Assembly: GCA_024229115.1 (NCBI GenBank)
Contig: JAAEST010000114.1
Span: forward strand, 62,001-126,000
DNA: 64,000 nt
From: Oligoflexia bacterium
GTDB lineage: Bacteria > Bdellovibrionota > Bacteriovoracia > Bacteriovoracales > Bacteriovoracaceae
Direction: 5' to 3'
Positions within the stretch are counted from its first letter, which is position 1. Each line of letters begins with the position of its first letter. The notes under the pieces are model-generated. The model worked only from the letters and a program-made list of their open reading frames with translations, did not search any database and was not told where the DNA came from. Shown here piece by piece: positions 1 through 7,708 of this stretch. A program made the translations under genes and the position numbers.

Positions 1-195
1 CTCGCTGTGGCCATTGAATTCATTTTTGCGAAAACAGAAGTTCATAAAATCTTTGCCAATCATACACCTTGGAATGTCTCGAGTGCTAAAGTGCTCAAAC
101 GACTAGGATTTGAAAAAATTGGAGAATGTAAGGACTATTTACTTATCAACGATAATTGGGAAGATCATATTCTTAATGTTCTAATCAAAAAATAA
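1..195 (+). CDS. GNAT-family N-acetyltransferase, C-terminal fragment
   Basis: The reading frame is open from the first base and ends at a TAA, so only the C-terminal 64 residues are in the window. They contain the N-x-x-S-x-x-V-L-x-x-L-G-F-E-x-x-G pattern typical of RimJ/RimL-type GNAT acetyltransferases, where this segment forms the last part of the acetyl-CoA fold. Such enzymes acetylate protein N-termini or small molecules; the substrate cannot be told from the tail. It converges tail to tail with the response regulator that follows, with no gap. Confidence 0.75.
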   Translation, partial: LAVAIEFIFAKTEVHKIFANHTPWNVSSAKVLKRLGFEKIGECKDYLLINDNWEDHILNVLIKK

Positions 196-555
196 TTAAA
201 GAAAAGTCTGTAAGAGAGAAATGAAATCAGCTTCAGCAAAAGGTTTCGCTACAAACTCAATTCTTCCAAGCTGCAGTTGCGACTTAATCACATCATTGAG
301 ATAACCAGAAAGCATAATGATTGGTGTTTCTTTATTTTTATTTTCTTTTGTTCTAATCGCAACAATCATCGCTGAGCCGAGCATAAATGGCATCTTATGA
401 TCAGTAATAATAAGATCATATTTTTCCTTCTGAGCTCTGAGAAACCCATCCAGACCGTTGTCTGCCTTCACTACTTCAGCAGGAAAGTTCTCCATAATAA
501 GTTCTTGGAGAGCAACTAGAATTCCTTTTTCGTCATCGACAATTAAAACTTTCAT
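196..555 (-). CDS. Single-domain (CheY-like) response regulator
   Basis: A 119-residue receiver domain with nothing attached. The acidic pair D7/D8, the phospho-acceptor D52 in TDHKMP, S83 in the MLSG strand and K104 in AKPF are all in place, so it should be phosphorylated normally. Single-domain receivers act through protein contacts (flagellar motor, phosphorelay or adaptor). No kinase is adjacent, so the partner is unknown. The gene stands alone and converges on the acetyltransferase tail. Confidence 0.85.
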   Translation of the reverse strand: MKVLIVDDEKGILVALQELIMENFPAEVVKADNGLDGFLRAQKEKYDLIITDHKMPFMLGSAMIVAIRTKENKNKETPIIMLSGYLNDVIKSQLQLGRIEFVAKPFAEADFISLLQTFL

Positions 556-597
556 AATTTCTTATCGGCTTTATCAAAAAAAAAAATAAATTTAGTG

Positions 598-628
598 TTG
601 ACAAATATTTTTAATGATTTATTTTAAT
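598..628 (+). promoter_or_regulatory. Probable sigma-70 promoter for the small-ORF/ABC exporter operon
   Basis: A perfect -35 hexamer TTGACA (598-603) is followed at a slightly long distance by an AT-rich -10 candidate TTTAAT (623-628). A strong Shine-Dalgarno (AAGGAGG) lies about 20 bases further on. The -35 is convincing; the -10 spacing of 19 is not ideal, so the exact start is uncertain. Confidence 0.5.
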
Positions 629-657
629 AGATAATTACACCTATAAAGGAGGTAACC

Positions 658-759
658 ATGATTAACATTCAAATGAATTATGTATTTAACCCAACGGTTG
701 ATGCAGTGGTGACCTCTGACCTTAAGGGCACGCTGCTAGGGTGCTCGCCGAAGTCCTAA
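658..759 (+). CDS. Small 33-residue peptide ORF ahead of the ABC exporter
   Basis: This ORF begins at ATG with one of the best ribosome sites in the window (AAGGAGG, then TAACC). It encodes 33 residues starting MINIQMNYVFNP and ending LLGCSPKS, with a single Cys five residues from the end. There is no signal peptide. It is the first ORF after the promoter and is followed by a second small ORF, an ABC exporter and a DUF1854 protein, which makes an exported peptide or a translated leader possible. The same stretch can fold (GGTGAC pairs with GTCACC near 771), so it may instead be a structured leader. No family recognised. Confidence 0.5.
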   Translation: MINIQMNYVFNPTVDAVVTSDLKGTLLGCSPKS

Positions 760-793
760 CGGACAAAATAGTCACCATATTTTTACATTTATA

Positions 794-826
794 AGGTTTT
801 CTGAGTTTAAAACCTAGGGATTCCCT
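794..826 (+). other. Two hairpins in the leader between the two small ORFs
   Basis: AGGTTTT (794-800) pairs with AAAACCT (809-815) over an 8-base loop. Directly after it comes the small self-complementary stretch AGGGATTCCCT (816-826). Neither is followed by a clean U-run, so these look like leader structure, an attenuator remnant or a processing site rather than a classic terminator. The rest of 760-887 is AT-rich and shows nothing further. Confidence 0.35.
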
Positions 827-887
827 CGTTTAATTTCAGAATTTAACTAAGAATTTAATATTTTATTAAAAATACATAGGAGTATTT

Positions 888-1151
888 ATGTCTTACTACA
901 ACTTAGAACTACTTGAATTCTTTGAAGAGTTCAAAAAATTTAGAAATGCTGGAGAACAATTAGCAAAGAGCTCACTAAAAATAGCGATGTTTTTTGCCAA
1001 GCCTCCAATAAGATTACTACAGCTGATGCTCAATGCCCCTCGCTTGAAGAGGAACCTGGCACCAGGAAAATGGGAGGATGTTGGACCCAGGAGTCCAGGA
1101 AACTATGTTTCTCCATTTTGGCACCCCCCAAGTAGCAACGACAGCTTATAA
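888..1151 (+). CDS. Small 87-residue protein with proline-rich tail, upstream of ABC exporter
   Basis: ATG follows AGGAG at a good distance. Residues 1-60 are an amphipathic, Lys/Leu/Phe-rich helix-forming region without a signal peptide. From about residue 58 the character changes to a Gly/Pro/Trp/Ser-rich tail (APGKWEDVG, then PFWHPPSS near the end). This leader-plus-core shape, with an ABC exporter starting 29 bases later, resembles a modified-peptide precursor, but no modification enzyme is encoded next to it. It could equally be a small regulatory subunit of the transporter. No family recognised. Confidence 0.6.
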   Translation: MSYYNLELLEFFEEFKKFRNAGEQLAKSSLKIAMFFAKPPIRLLQLMLNAPRLKRNLAPGKWEDVGPRSPGNYVSPFWHPPSSNDSL

Positions 1152-1180
1152 GAAATAAGCTGAAACATTAGGAAAATGAG

Positions 1181-3454
1181 ATGAATATAAAAGTAAATAC
1201 AGAGACAAACAAATTTAAGAAGTATTTTAACCAAGAACATTGTCTTGATGAGAAGACAAAGAAGAAATTAAAAGAGCTAGATCAGAAGATTCTCTACTTT
1301 GCCCTAGCAGATTTAGATGAGGCAGATAAGATTTACCATAGTTGGATTATCCTATCTCATGACTACCTCACTATTTCTAATAGCAAAGAGTTTAAAACGA
1401 TCGAGCTTAAAGAAATTATTGAAGTAAAAGAAAAAGAAAATTTAAGTTCTACGTGCTGGTTCTTATTAAGATCACACGATGAAAAGCCACTTGCTCAAAT
1501 TAAGTTTACGAAAAGGCAGAGTGTAAGTTTTTCTGGACTTAAGTTTCTTTTAGAAGAAAAGATTAAAGGCCATGAGTTAAGTTTTGATGAGGACTGGTCC
1601 GCACAAACAGAGTATGAGAAGTCGTTGATGAAACCACTTCAAGATGCTCAAAGTGCGATTGAAGGTAAAGAACAAGCTGTATTATTCAGACTGCTAAATT
1701 ACCTTAAACCTTATCAAAATGAACTTACTGTCGGTGTGATCGGTGCCTTTGGGGCAACTTTAACAGGTCTTATTCCTGCTTTTATGTCTGGTAAGCTTAT
1801 TGATGAAGTTATCAGGCCATTTCAAGCAGGTAATCTAGACTCTGCTGGTGCCTTTGGTACAGCTTGGACTTACTTTGGACTATTTGTTCTAAGTTTAATC
1901 GGCCGAGAGTTTTTCATGTGGATGCGTTTAAATAAAATGAGCATTCTCGGTGAAAAAGTTGCTAAAGATTTGAGAAACGATCTTTACTCTCATCTTCAAA
2001 AGTTAAACTTAGACTTTTACTCTAAGAAGAATACTGGGTCGATCATAAGCCGAGTGAGCTCTGATACAGATCGAATCTGGGACTTTATCGCTTTTGGTAT
2101 TGTTGAATCAAGTATCGCTGTCTTAAGCCTTGTGTGCTTGAGTTCAGTCTTGATTTACTTAGATTGGAAACTTGGAATGCTTATGACTATTCCTGTCCCA
2201 ATTCTTTTATTCAGTATCTATCGCCATGGTGAAAGAATGAAATCACTCTTTACTAAGGCCTGGAGAAAATGGTCATCAGTGACAGGTATCTTAAGTGATA
2301 CTATCCCTGGGATCCAAGTAGTAAAAGCATTTGGACAAGAGAAAAAGGAATTGAATAAATTTAGTCGTTCTAACGTAGATGTAACAAATGAATTTGAGAA
2401 AATTCATATGGCCTGGACAAAGTTTTGGCCATTATTGATGCTTTCTATTCACAGTATTTCTATCGGGGTTTGGTTTTTTGCTATTCCAAGATTACTGACA
2501 AATGGAGAACATGGGCTAAGTGCCGGTACATTTATTAGTTTCTTGCTTTATATGACTATGTTTAGTGCACCAATTGAGGTGATCGGACAAGTTAGTCGAA
2601 TGCTCAACAGAGCAATAAGTAGTGCTCATAGAATTTTTGAGATTCTTGATACAAAGCCTGCTTTAAAGCAGAAGAAGAATGCTAAAAAAGTTGAACTTCA
2701 AGGGAAGATCGATTTTGAAGATGTCACTTTTTCTTATGATGGGATTAGACCAATTCTTAAGAAAGTTTCTTTCGAGATCAAAGCAGGAGAAATGATTGGT
2801 CTCGTAGGTAAAAGTGGTGGTGGAAAAAGTACGATCTCAAAACTGATTGCACGTTTCTACGATGCTAATAGTGGAGAGATTAAGGTTGATGGTCACAACG
2901 TTAAGGACTTTGATCTATCACATTTTAGAAAGCAAGTAGGTATGGTTCTTCAAGATCCTTACCTCTTCCAAGGGCCAATTTGGGAGAATATTGCTTATGG
3001 TGTTGATGAGGATAAAAAGAATATGAGTGAAATTATCAAAGCTGCCCAAGCGGCAAACGCTCATGACTTTATCTGCTCATTACCACAAGGTTATGACACA
3101 GTTATCGGAGAAAGAGGACACACTCTCTCTGGTGGTGAAAGGCAAAGAGTATCAATTGCTCGTGCGATATTAGCGGATCCTAAGATTCTTATCTTAGATG
3201 AGGCAACTTCAGCAGTTGATACAGAGACTGAACGTCATATTCAAGATGCTCTTGATAACTTGATTGAAGGTCGAACAGTTATTGCCATTGCTCACCGTTT
3301 ATCAACATTACGCAAGGCCAACCGCATTTTTGTGATTGGTAAAGGTGGAATTGTTGAAAGTGGTTCTCACCGAGAACTGATTAACAAAGAAGATGGAGCT
3401 TATAAAAAGCTGCATCAGATGCAACAACAAATGAGCGAAAGCTTTATTGTTTAA
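1181..3454 (+). CDS. ABC exporter (fused membrane and ATPase domains) with extra N-terminal domain
   Basis: A 757-residue half-transporter. About 165 N-terminal residues form a soluble domain of alternating strands (PH-like in pattern) not found in ordinary MsbA-type exporters. A six-helix membrane domain follows (about 180-480), then the nucleotide-binding domain: Walker A GKSGGGKST near residue 545, signature LSGGE near 649, Walker B ILILDEATSA near 667, and switch His in AIAHRLSTL. All ATPase motifs are intact, so it should work as a homodimer exporting from the cytoplasm. The DUF1854 gene follows within 10 bases. ABC exporters paired with DUF1854 proteins also occur beside cyanophycin-type ligases as I recall; none is visible here, so the substrate is open, the two upstream small ORFs being candidates. 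Confidence 0.9.
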   Translation: MNIKVNTETNKFKKYFNQEHCLDEKTKKKLKELDQKILYFALADLDEADKIYHSWIILSHDYLTISNSKEFKTIELKEIIEVKEKENLSSTCWFLLRSHDEKPLAQIKFTKRQSVSFSGLKFLLEEKIKGHELSFDEDWSAQTEYEKSLMKPLQDAQSAIEGKEQAVLFRLLNYLKPYQNELTVGVIGAFGATLTGLIPAFMSGKLIDEVIRPFQAGNLDSAGAFGTAWTYFGLFVLSLIGREFFMWMRLNKMSILGEKVAKDLRNDLYSHLQKLNLDFYSKKNTGSIISRVSSDTDRIWDFIAFGIVESSIAVLSLVCLSSVLIYLDWKLGMLMTIPVPILLFSIYRHGERMKSLFTKAWRKWSSVTGILSDTIPGIQVVKAFGQEKKELNKFSRSNVDVTNEFEKIHMAWTKFWPLLMLSIHSISIGVWFFAIPRLLTNGEHGLSAGTFISFLLYMTMFSAPIEVIGQVSRMLNRAISSAHRIFEILDTKPALKQKKNAKKVELQGKIDFEDVTFSYDGIRPILKKVSFEIKAGEMIGLVGKSGGGKSTISKLIARFYDANSGEIKVDGHNVKDFDLSHFRKQVGMVLQDPYLFQGPIWENIAYGVDEDKKNMSEIIKAAQAANAHDFICSLPQGYDTVIGERGHTLSGGERQRVSIARAILADPKILILDEATSAVDTETERHIQDALDNLIEGRTVIAIAHRLSTLRKANRIFVIGKGGIVESGSHRELINKEDGAYKKLHQMQQQMSESFIV

Positions 3455-3464
3455 GGAGGATAAG

Positions 3465-3944
3465 ATGTGTAAAAGAATCGAATACGATCAAATAAAGTTC
3501 TCTTTAAAAAATGACTACCTTCTGCAGGCCCAAACTGATGGGGCACCGTTTGAGATTTATCTTAAGCGGTGCTTTCCTTGGACTCATCCATATGAGTTCA
3601 TTAGTGTGAGAAATGTAGATGATAAAGAGATATTTTTTATCGAAGACTTAAATGAACTTAATGAGTCTGACCAGAAACTTTTTAGAGATCAACTTAAGAA
3701 TGCTCTCTTTACTCTTGATATAACCCGAATCAATAGTATCGATGACGAAGTTGAAATTAGAAAGTTTGATGTTCAAACAAATAAAGGTCATCGAGTATTT
3801 CAAACCATGATAGATTATTGGCCAGAAATACTTTCAAATGGCGAAGTTATCATCAATGACCTCTCCGGCGATCTCTATAAGATTGCTGACTGGAAGTCGT
3901 TAGATACTAAAAGTCGTGAATTGATTGAGAACTATCTGGATTAA
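3465..3944 (+). CDS. DUF1854 family protein, ABC exporter partner
   Basis: The start chosen is the ATG at 3465, which sits behind a strong AAGGAGGA that overlaps the exporter's stop region; an earlier TTG lacks a ribosome site. The 159-residue product matches the DUF1854 pattern: a short N-terminal strand set, the block PFEIYLKRCFPWTHPYEFIS, then IRKFD and a C-terminal SGDLYKI segment. There is no signal peptide or membrane helix. DUF1854 proteins are found next to ABC exporters, but their molecular role is not established to my knowledge. The tight coupling implies equal expression with the transporter. Confidence 0.8.
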   Translation: MCKRIEYDQIKFSLKNDYLLQAQTDGAPFEIYLKRCFPWTHPYEFISVRNVDDKEIFFIEDLNELNESDQKLFRDQLKNALFTLDITRINSIDDEVEIRKFDVQTNKGHRVFQTMIDYWPEILSNGEVIINDLSGDLYKIADWKSLDTKSRELIENYLD

Positions 3945-3952
3945 GAATAGTT

Positions 3953-4918
3953 TTAAGCGGCCTTCTGAGGAGGAACTTCAGGAGGTCGCTCTACATCTTT
4001 CGGTGGAGCTTTCATCAGCCCCCCATAAATTTCATCATATTTAAGATAGGCAACACTGGCCCCATAATAAAAGCTACACATAAGAAAATAAACCCATAGG
4101 ACTGCAATAATAATTGTTTCAAAATTTCCATAAGTTTGTGTTAATGAGTTTTTGGCCATTGTCATATAAATCCAATGAAAACTCTTTCCCACCATAAAGC
4201 AACTTACAAATGTTAGCGAACCTTGAAATGAATCTTTCCATGACACCTTTCTTGAAGTTGCGTACTTAAAAAACATTGTAAAGAAACCAAGACTCATAAG
4301 AGCTGGTAACATTCCTCCCTTATAGAAGTAATTCAATAGCTGCTTTGTTTCAGGTGTTGCTTTAATCAATGTATAAAAGAGATTCTGATTAGAAATAATT
4401 AATAAAGAAAAGATAAATGACGTAAACATAAACCCAGCAATGAGTGACTTCATATCTTCAAAGATGAAGCCCCCTTTTTGCTCTGTCTTGCTTGTATAAT
4501 GAAGGCCAAACATCAGAGAACTCACAACTCCCATGGTCGCATAGAAAAGTAAGAAGATATTGACGAAGTTTGTTCCGCTTACTCCTTGTAACTGTCCTTC
4601 AACAATTTTACTTATACTCTCCATGATCCATGGAGCGAGATTTGGAAAACTTGAATTCACGACATTAAGAACATGATCTTTTGCTAAGGCAAAATCATTT
4701 GTTATGTAGCCAGTCATTGAAATGAATAAGAGGATAATGGGACAGAAGCTTAGGATTGAAAAGAAGGTTGCAGATCCTGCGAGAATCTCCCCTTTTCTTT
4801 TCTTAAAATAAAAGAAACCATGAATCAGACGATGACCTAATTTGGCCATCATTTTAAAGCCAGAGCTTTCATAATGTGATCCATATTCTGTGATTTTTTT
4901 AACAGGTTTCTTGTCCAT
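3953..4918 (-). CDS. YihY/BrkB (UPF0761) family inner-membrane protein
   Basis: 321 residues with a soluble N-terminus, then the family hallmark around residues 43-65 (AGSATFFSILSFCPIILLF) and about six membrane helices overall. The C-terminus is a proline-rich cytoplasmic tail (PPKDVERPPEVPP). The family was once called RNase BN by mistake; members are integral membrane proteins of unsettled function, probably transporters or scaffolds. It converges on the DUF1854 gene. A 13-bp palindrome, TCGGATTATCCGA (4928-4940), lies just upstream of its start and may be an operator. Confidence 0.85.
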   Translation of the reverse strand: MDKKPVKKITEYGSHYESSGFKMMAKLGHRLIHGFFYFKKRKGEILAGSATFFSILSFCPIILLFISMTGYITNDFALAKDHVLNVVNSSFPNLAPWIMESISKIVEGQLQGVSGTNFVNIFLLFYATMGVVSSLMFGLHYTSKTEQKGGFIFEDMKSLIAGFMFTSFIFSLLIISNQNLFYTLIKATPETKQLLNYFYKGGMLPALMSLGFFTMFFKYATSRKVSWKDSFQGSLTFVSCFMVGKSFHWIYMTMAKNSLTQTYGNFETIIIAVLWVYFLMCSFYYGASVAYLKYDEIYGGLMKAPPKDVERPPEVPPQKAA

Positions 4919-4975
4919 AAACTCTTATCGGATTATCCGACATAAAACCTAAGATATTTTATTTAACCTATTGAA

Positions 4976-6244
4976 TTAATAGCACTTTCTTAGTTCATTC
5001 CAACCAGTCACATAGCGAGGACTCTTCAGTTCCTGTTTCATTTTCCAGGCCTTATTATCTACTCCACAGGCCATAGACTTTACCGTCTGAGGTCCTTCTC
5101 GCCGATTTATTCGATCGATTACCTCCATCAACTTTTCACTTTTACTATTATCAGTTTGTTCAAAGAGCGACATTTGCCCTTGATCACCATCGCGAATTTC
5201 TGAAATTCGAATCATCCCCTTCTTATACTCATAACCGTGTCGATAAAGCTCATCTAAAACTTGCCAAGCATACTTAATCACCATTCGCGTATCATTAGTA
5301 TGACTATTAAACTTATATCCTCTCGCCGCATAATATTGAGTCACATTTTTAAAAGGATTCGTTCGAACAATCACTTCAATGCTGGCACAGACTGATTTCT
5401 GATGACGAAGTTTTTCACAGGCGAGGGTTGCATAATTAGCGATCGACTGTCTCAAAGTTCCAATATCAAAGACAGGAGAACCAAAGGTTCGACTACTTAT
5501 GATTTCCTTTTTCTTTTCCACAACAGTGGAAAGTTCAAAGCAATATTTCCCTTTGAGTTCATCTTGAGTCATTCTCCCTAGCTTCGTGAAAATCTTTTGA
5601 ACTTGTCTTTCATTCTTATAATCTCGAAATTGTTTCGCATTATAAATACCAAGACTATTAAGCTTTTCACTACTACGACTTCCAATCCCCCAAACATCTC
5701 CAACCTTTGTTTTTTCCAAGGCCCAGTCTGTTCGCTTCTGATCAGAAAGATAGAAGACACCACCTAGCTTGTCATAGTTTTTGGCAATCTTATTCGCGAC
5801 CTTCGCCAAAGTTTTTGAAGAAGCAATCCCAATACTGACGGGAATGCCTACATCTCGCAAAATTGTTTCTCTTACTATCTTGCAATACTTTTCCAAATCT
5901 CCTTGAACACCTGTTAAGTCTAAAAACGCTTCATCAACAGAATAAACTTCTACCTCCGGAGCAAAATTCATCAACGTTCTCATTACACGATCAGAGATAT
6001 TTGTATAAAGAGAAAAGTTAGCAGAAAAAACCGCAACATTATTCTTTTCACATAACTCCTTTACCTTAAAGTAAGGTTCCCCCATCTTCACACCGAGGGC
6101 CTTTAGCTCCTTTGTCCGCGAAACAAAGCAACCATCATTATTTGATAAAACTCCAACTGGAATATTTTTTAGATCTGGACGAAAGAGTCTTTCGCACGAG
6201 CAGTAGAAACTATTACAATCCACAAGAGCAATGATCTTTTCCAT
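4976..6244 (-). CDS. umuC: UmuC, DNA polymerase V catalytic subunit (Y-family)
   Basis: 422 residues with the Y-family opening LVDCNSFYCSCERLFRPDL, the SVDEAFLDLTG catalytic block (about residues 102-112) and the little-finger region followed by the UmuC C-terminal extension. Together with processed UmuD it performs error-prone synthesis past DNA damage. The start codon directly follows the umuD stop, so translation is coupled. Length and motifs are normal for UmuC. Confidence 0.95.
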   Translation of the reverse strand: MEKIIALVDCNSFYCSCERLFRPDLKNIPVGVLSNNDGCFVSRTKELKALGVKMGEPYFKVKELCEKNNVAVFSANFSLYTNISDRVMRTLMNFAPEVEVYSVDEAFLDLTGVQGDLEKYCKIVRETILRDVGIPVSIGIASSKTLAKVANKIAKNYDKLGGVFYLSDQKRTDWALEKTKVGDVWGIGSRSSEKLNSLGIYNAKQFRDYKNERQVQKIFTKLGRMTQDELKGKYCFELSTVVEKKKEIISSRTFGSPVFDIGTLRQSIANYATLACEKLRHQKSVCASIEVIVRTNPFKNVTQYYAARGYKFNSHTNDTRMVIKYAWQVLDELYRHGYEYKKGMIRISEIRDGDQGQMSLFEQTDNSKSEKLMEVIDRINRREGPQTVKSMACGVDNKAWKMKQELKSPRYVTGWNELRKCY

Positions 6245-6664
6245 CTAGCGAACTTGCCCCACTCTTGAGATAACAACTCCCCAAAACATCGCACTGGCAT
6301 CATCAAAAACAACAATATCTTTAAATTTGGGATTATCAGACTTTAAAAGGACTCGATCTTCGAGAATAGAAACACGCTTACAAATGAGTTCTCCATTATA
6401 AGAAACAACGCACACTTTATTATGAAAATTTTTAATCGAGCGATCGACCACAAGAATATCTTCCTCAAAAATAGTCGGCTCCATTGAGCGTCCCTTGGCC
6501 AAAAGGAAATAAGTCGCACTCTTATTCTTAATCACTCTCTCATCAAGACTTTGATAATCCTCTGAGAAATCTTCACTCACTCCAAACAATCCACATTCCA
6601 CATGTTGTAGGAGAAGCGGTTGCTTGTTATTCTTTAACAGTGATTTAAGTGTTTCTTTTGTCAT
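6245..6664 (-). CDS. umuD: UmuD, self-cleaving SOS mutagenesis protein (S24 peptidase)
   Basis: 139 residues, the usual size. The LexA-like catalytic serine is S60 in GRSMEPT and the lysine K97 in ICKRV. C24-G25 lies at the position of the known self-cleavage site of E. coli UmuD (Cys24-Gly25), so RecA-assisted cleavage to UmuD' is expected. It is the first gene of umuDC. Its promoter (TAAAAT at 6671-6676 and TTGCGT at 6694-6699, both read on the minus strand, spacing 17) is overlaid by direct repeats that probably bind the SOS repressor. Confidence 0.93.
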   Translation of the reverse strand: MTKETLKSLLKNNKQPLLLQHVECGLFGVSEDFSEDYQSLDERVIKNKSATYFLLAKGRSMEPTIFEEDILVVDRSIKNFHNKVCVVSYNGELICKRVSILEDRVLLKSDNPKFKDIVVFDDASAMFWGVVISRVGQVR

Positions 6665-6670
6665 AAGAGC

Positions 6671-6717
6671 ATTTTACTACTTACGCAAAACTTACGCAAA
6701 CTGCGGCAAGTTACGCC
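6671..6717. promoter_or_regulatory. Shared SOS control region: TTACGCAAA direct repeats between umuD and the SRAP gene
   Basis: TTACGCAAA occurs at 6681-6689 and again at 6692-6700, exactly 11 bp apart; TTACGCC follows at 6711 and a further TTAC lies at 6674. This gives a TTAC-N7-TTAC direct repeat over the umuD -35. The layout resembles the alphaproteobacterial LexA box (GTTC-N7-GTTC, also a direct repeat) more than the palindromic TTAC-N3-GTAA reported for Bdellovibrio. A damage-regulator site for both divergent genes is inferred. Confidence 0.55.
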
Positions 6718-6734
6718 TATTTAAGGAGCTAAGT

Positions 6735-7412
6735 ATCTGTTTTTCTGTTGAGGCTGAAAGAGATTTATCAAGTCTTCAAAAGCACTTTGGAGCAGGCCTA
6801 AATATCAAGGCCTATCAAGATTTCAATGAATCCTTGAAAGCTGGAGTCAATTTTAAAGTTCTCGGAGATGACAATCGAATCTACCCCAATACCTTTGGTC
6901 ATGTTCTAACTCAGGTTGGCCCTGACAAAGAAAAAGTTTTCTCCCCCATGAGATATAGAGTTCGACCAGCAAATTCAAAAGAAGAAGTACCAAGCAAGTA
7001 TAATGTCTTCAATGCCAGACTAGACTCTCTCCAATCAAGAGCGACTTGGTCTAATATCTTTATGCGCAACCATGGAATCTTTCCTTTTAAGAAATTCTAC
7101 GAATGGGTTGAGTATGAAGAACGTAAAACGCTGATCAACTTTTCTCCTAAAGACTATGAATTCATGTATGCTCCTTGCCTCTATGACAAATGGGAATCCC
7201 CCGATAAGAAATACTACTTCTATAGTTTTGCTATCATTACAACTGATCCCAATGAAGAAGTTTTAAGAGCAGGACATGATCGAAGTCCAATCTTTTTAAA
7301 GTCCGAATATATTGATCGTTGGCTTTCACCTCAGGAAGAAAATATAGATGATGTCTATTCTATGCTTAAAGATCATCGAAAGGTTTATTATGAAAATAGT
7401 CTTGCTATTTAG
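6735..7412 (+). CDS. SRAP (HMCES/YedK) abasic-site shield protein, probable AUC start
   Basis: SRAP proteins crosslink to abasic sites in single-stranded DNA through Cys2, exposed after Met removal. Here the family start pattern MC[FY]S...E.DL..L...FGA is seen as (start)-CFSVEAERDLSSLQKHFGA, and the codon before Cys is ATC. An AAGGAG lies six bases before that ATC. No ATG, GTG or TTG occurs in frame between the ATC and 6624, which is inside umuD; the first in-frame Met further down would remove the active site. Other family blocks are present: YNVFNARLDSL, the FYEW motif, and GHDRSPIFL with the conserved His. It is divergent from umuDC, as fits SOS genes. A base substitution or sequencing error in the start codon is the alternative. 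Confidence 0.85.
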   Translation: MCFSVEAERDLSSLQKHFGAGLNIKAYQDFNESLKAGVNFKVLGDDNRIYPNTFGHVLTQVGPDKEKVFSPMRYRVRPANSKEEVPSKYNVFNARLDSLQSRATWSNIFMRNHGIFPFKKFYEWVEYEERKTLINFSPKDYEFMYAPCLYDKWESPDKKYYFYSFAIITTDPNEEVLRAGHDRSPIFLKSEYIDRWLSPQEENIDDVYSMLKDHRKVYYENSLAI

Positions 7413-7641
7413 TTCCCTGCTTATCATCACTTCATGTTCAACTCATACTTATAGAAGTGATATGAATGCCAAATATATGAATGATAAGGTTACGGTCAGA
7501 ACGGCCATTCAATTAGCTTCTACCGCCTATATGAAATCTTGTATGAAACACTCAGATATTGGTCAGCCTAAGTGCCTCTCGGAAACAGAGAAGTATATTA
7601 AGAAATATATTATCGAAATTCTAGATCAGCCGGGTAAATAA
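7390..7641 (+). CDS. Small lipoprotein
   Basis: 83 residues beginning MKIVLLFSSLLIITSCS, a type II signal peptide with the lipobox ITSC, giving a mature lipoprotein of about 68 residues with one further Cys pair (SCMKHSD and KCLSE). The start overlaps the end of the SRAP gene by 23 bases, so the two are translated from one transcript. No family recognised. Confidence 0.7.
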   Translation: MKIVLLFSSLLIITSCSTHTYRSDMNAKYMNDKVTVRTAIQLASTAYMKSCMKHSDIGQPKCLSETEKYIKKYIIEILDQPGK

Positions 7642-7708
7642 GATAAATTAAGAAAAATCCTCTAAGCTTCCGAAAAGATTGAAGTAAGACAAAGCAAAGA
7701 GGACAAAT

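Noticed and set aside
706-776. Known riboswitch class in the leader of the ABC operon
   Set aside because: The stretch GCTCGCCGAAG recalled lysine-type motifs, but length and remaining conserved blocks do not fit any class I know.
4928-4940. TCGGATTATCCGA palindrome as a terminator or separate element
   Set aside because: Too short for a terminator and without a U-run; kept only as a possible operator in the YihY entry.
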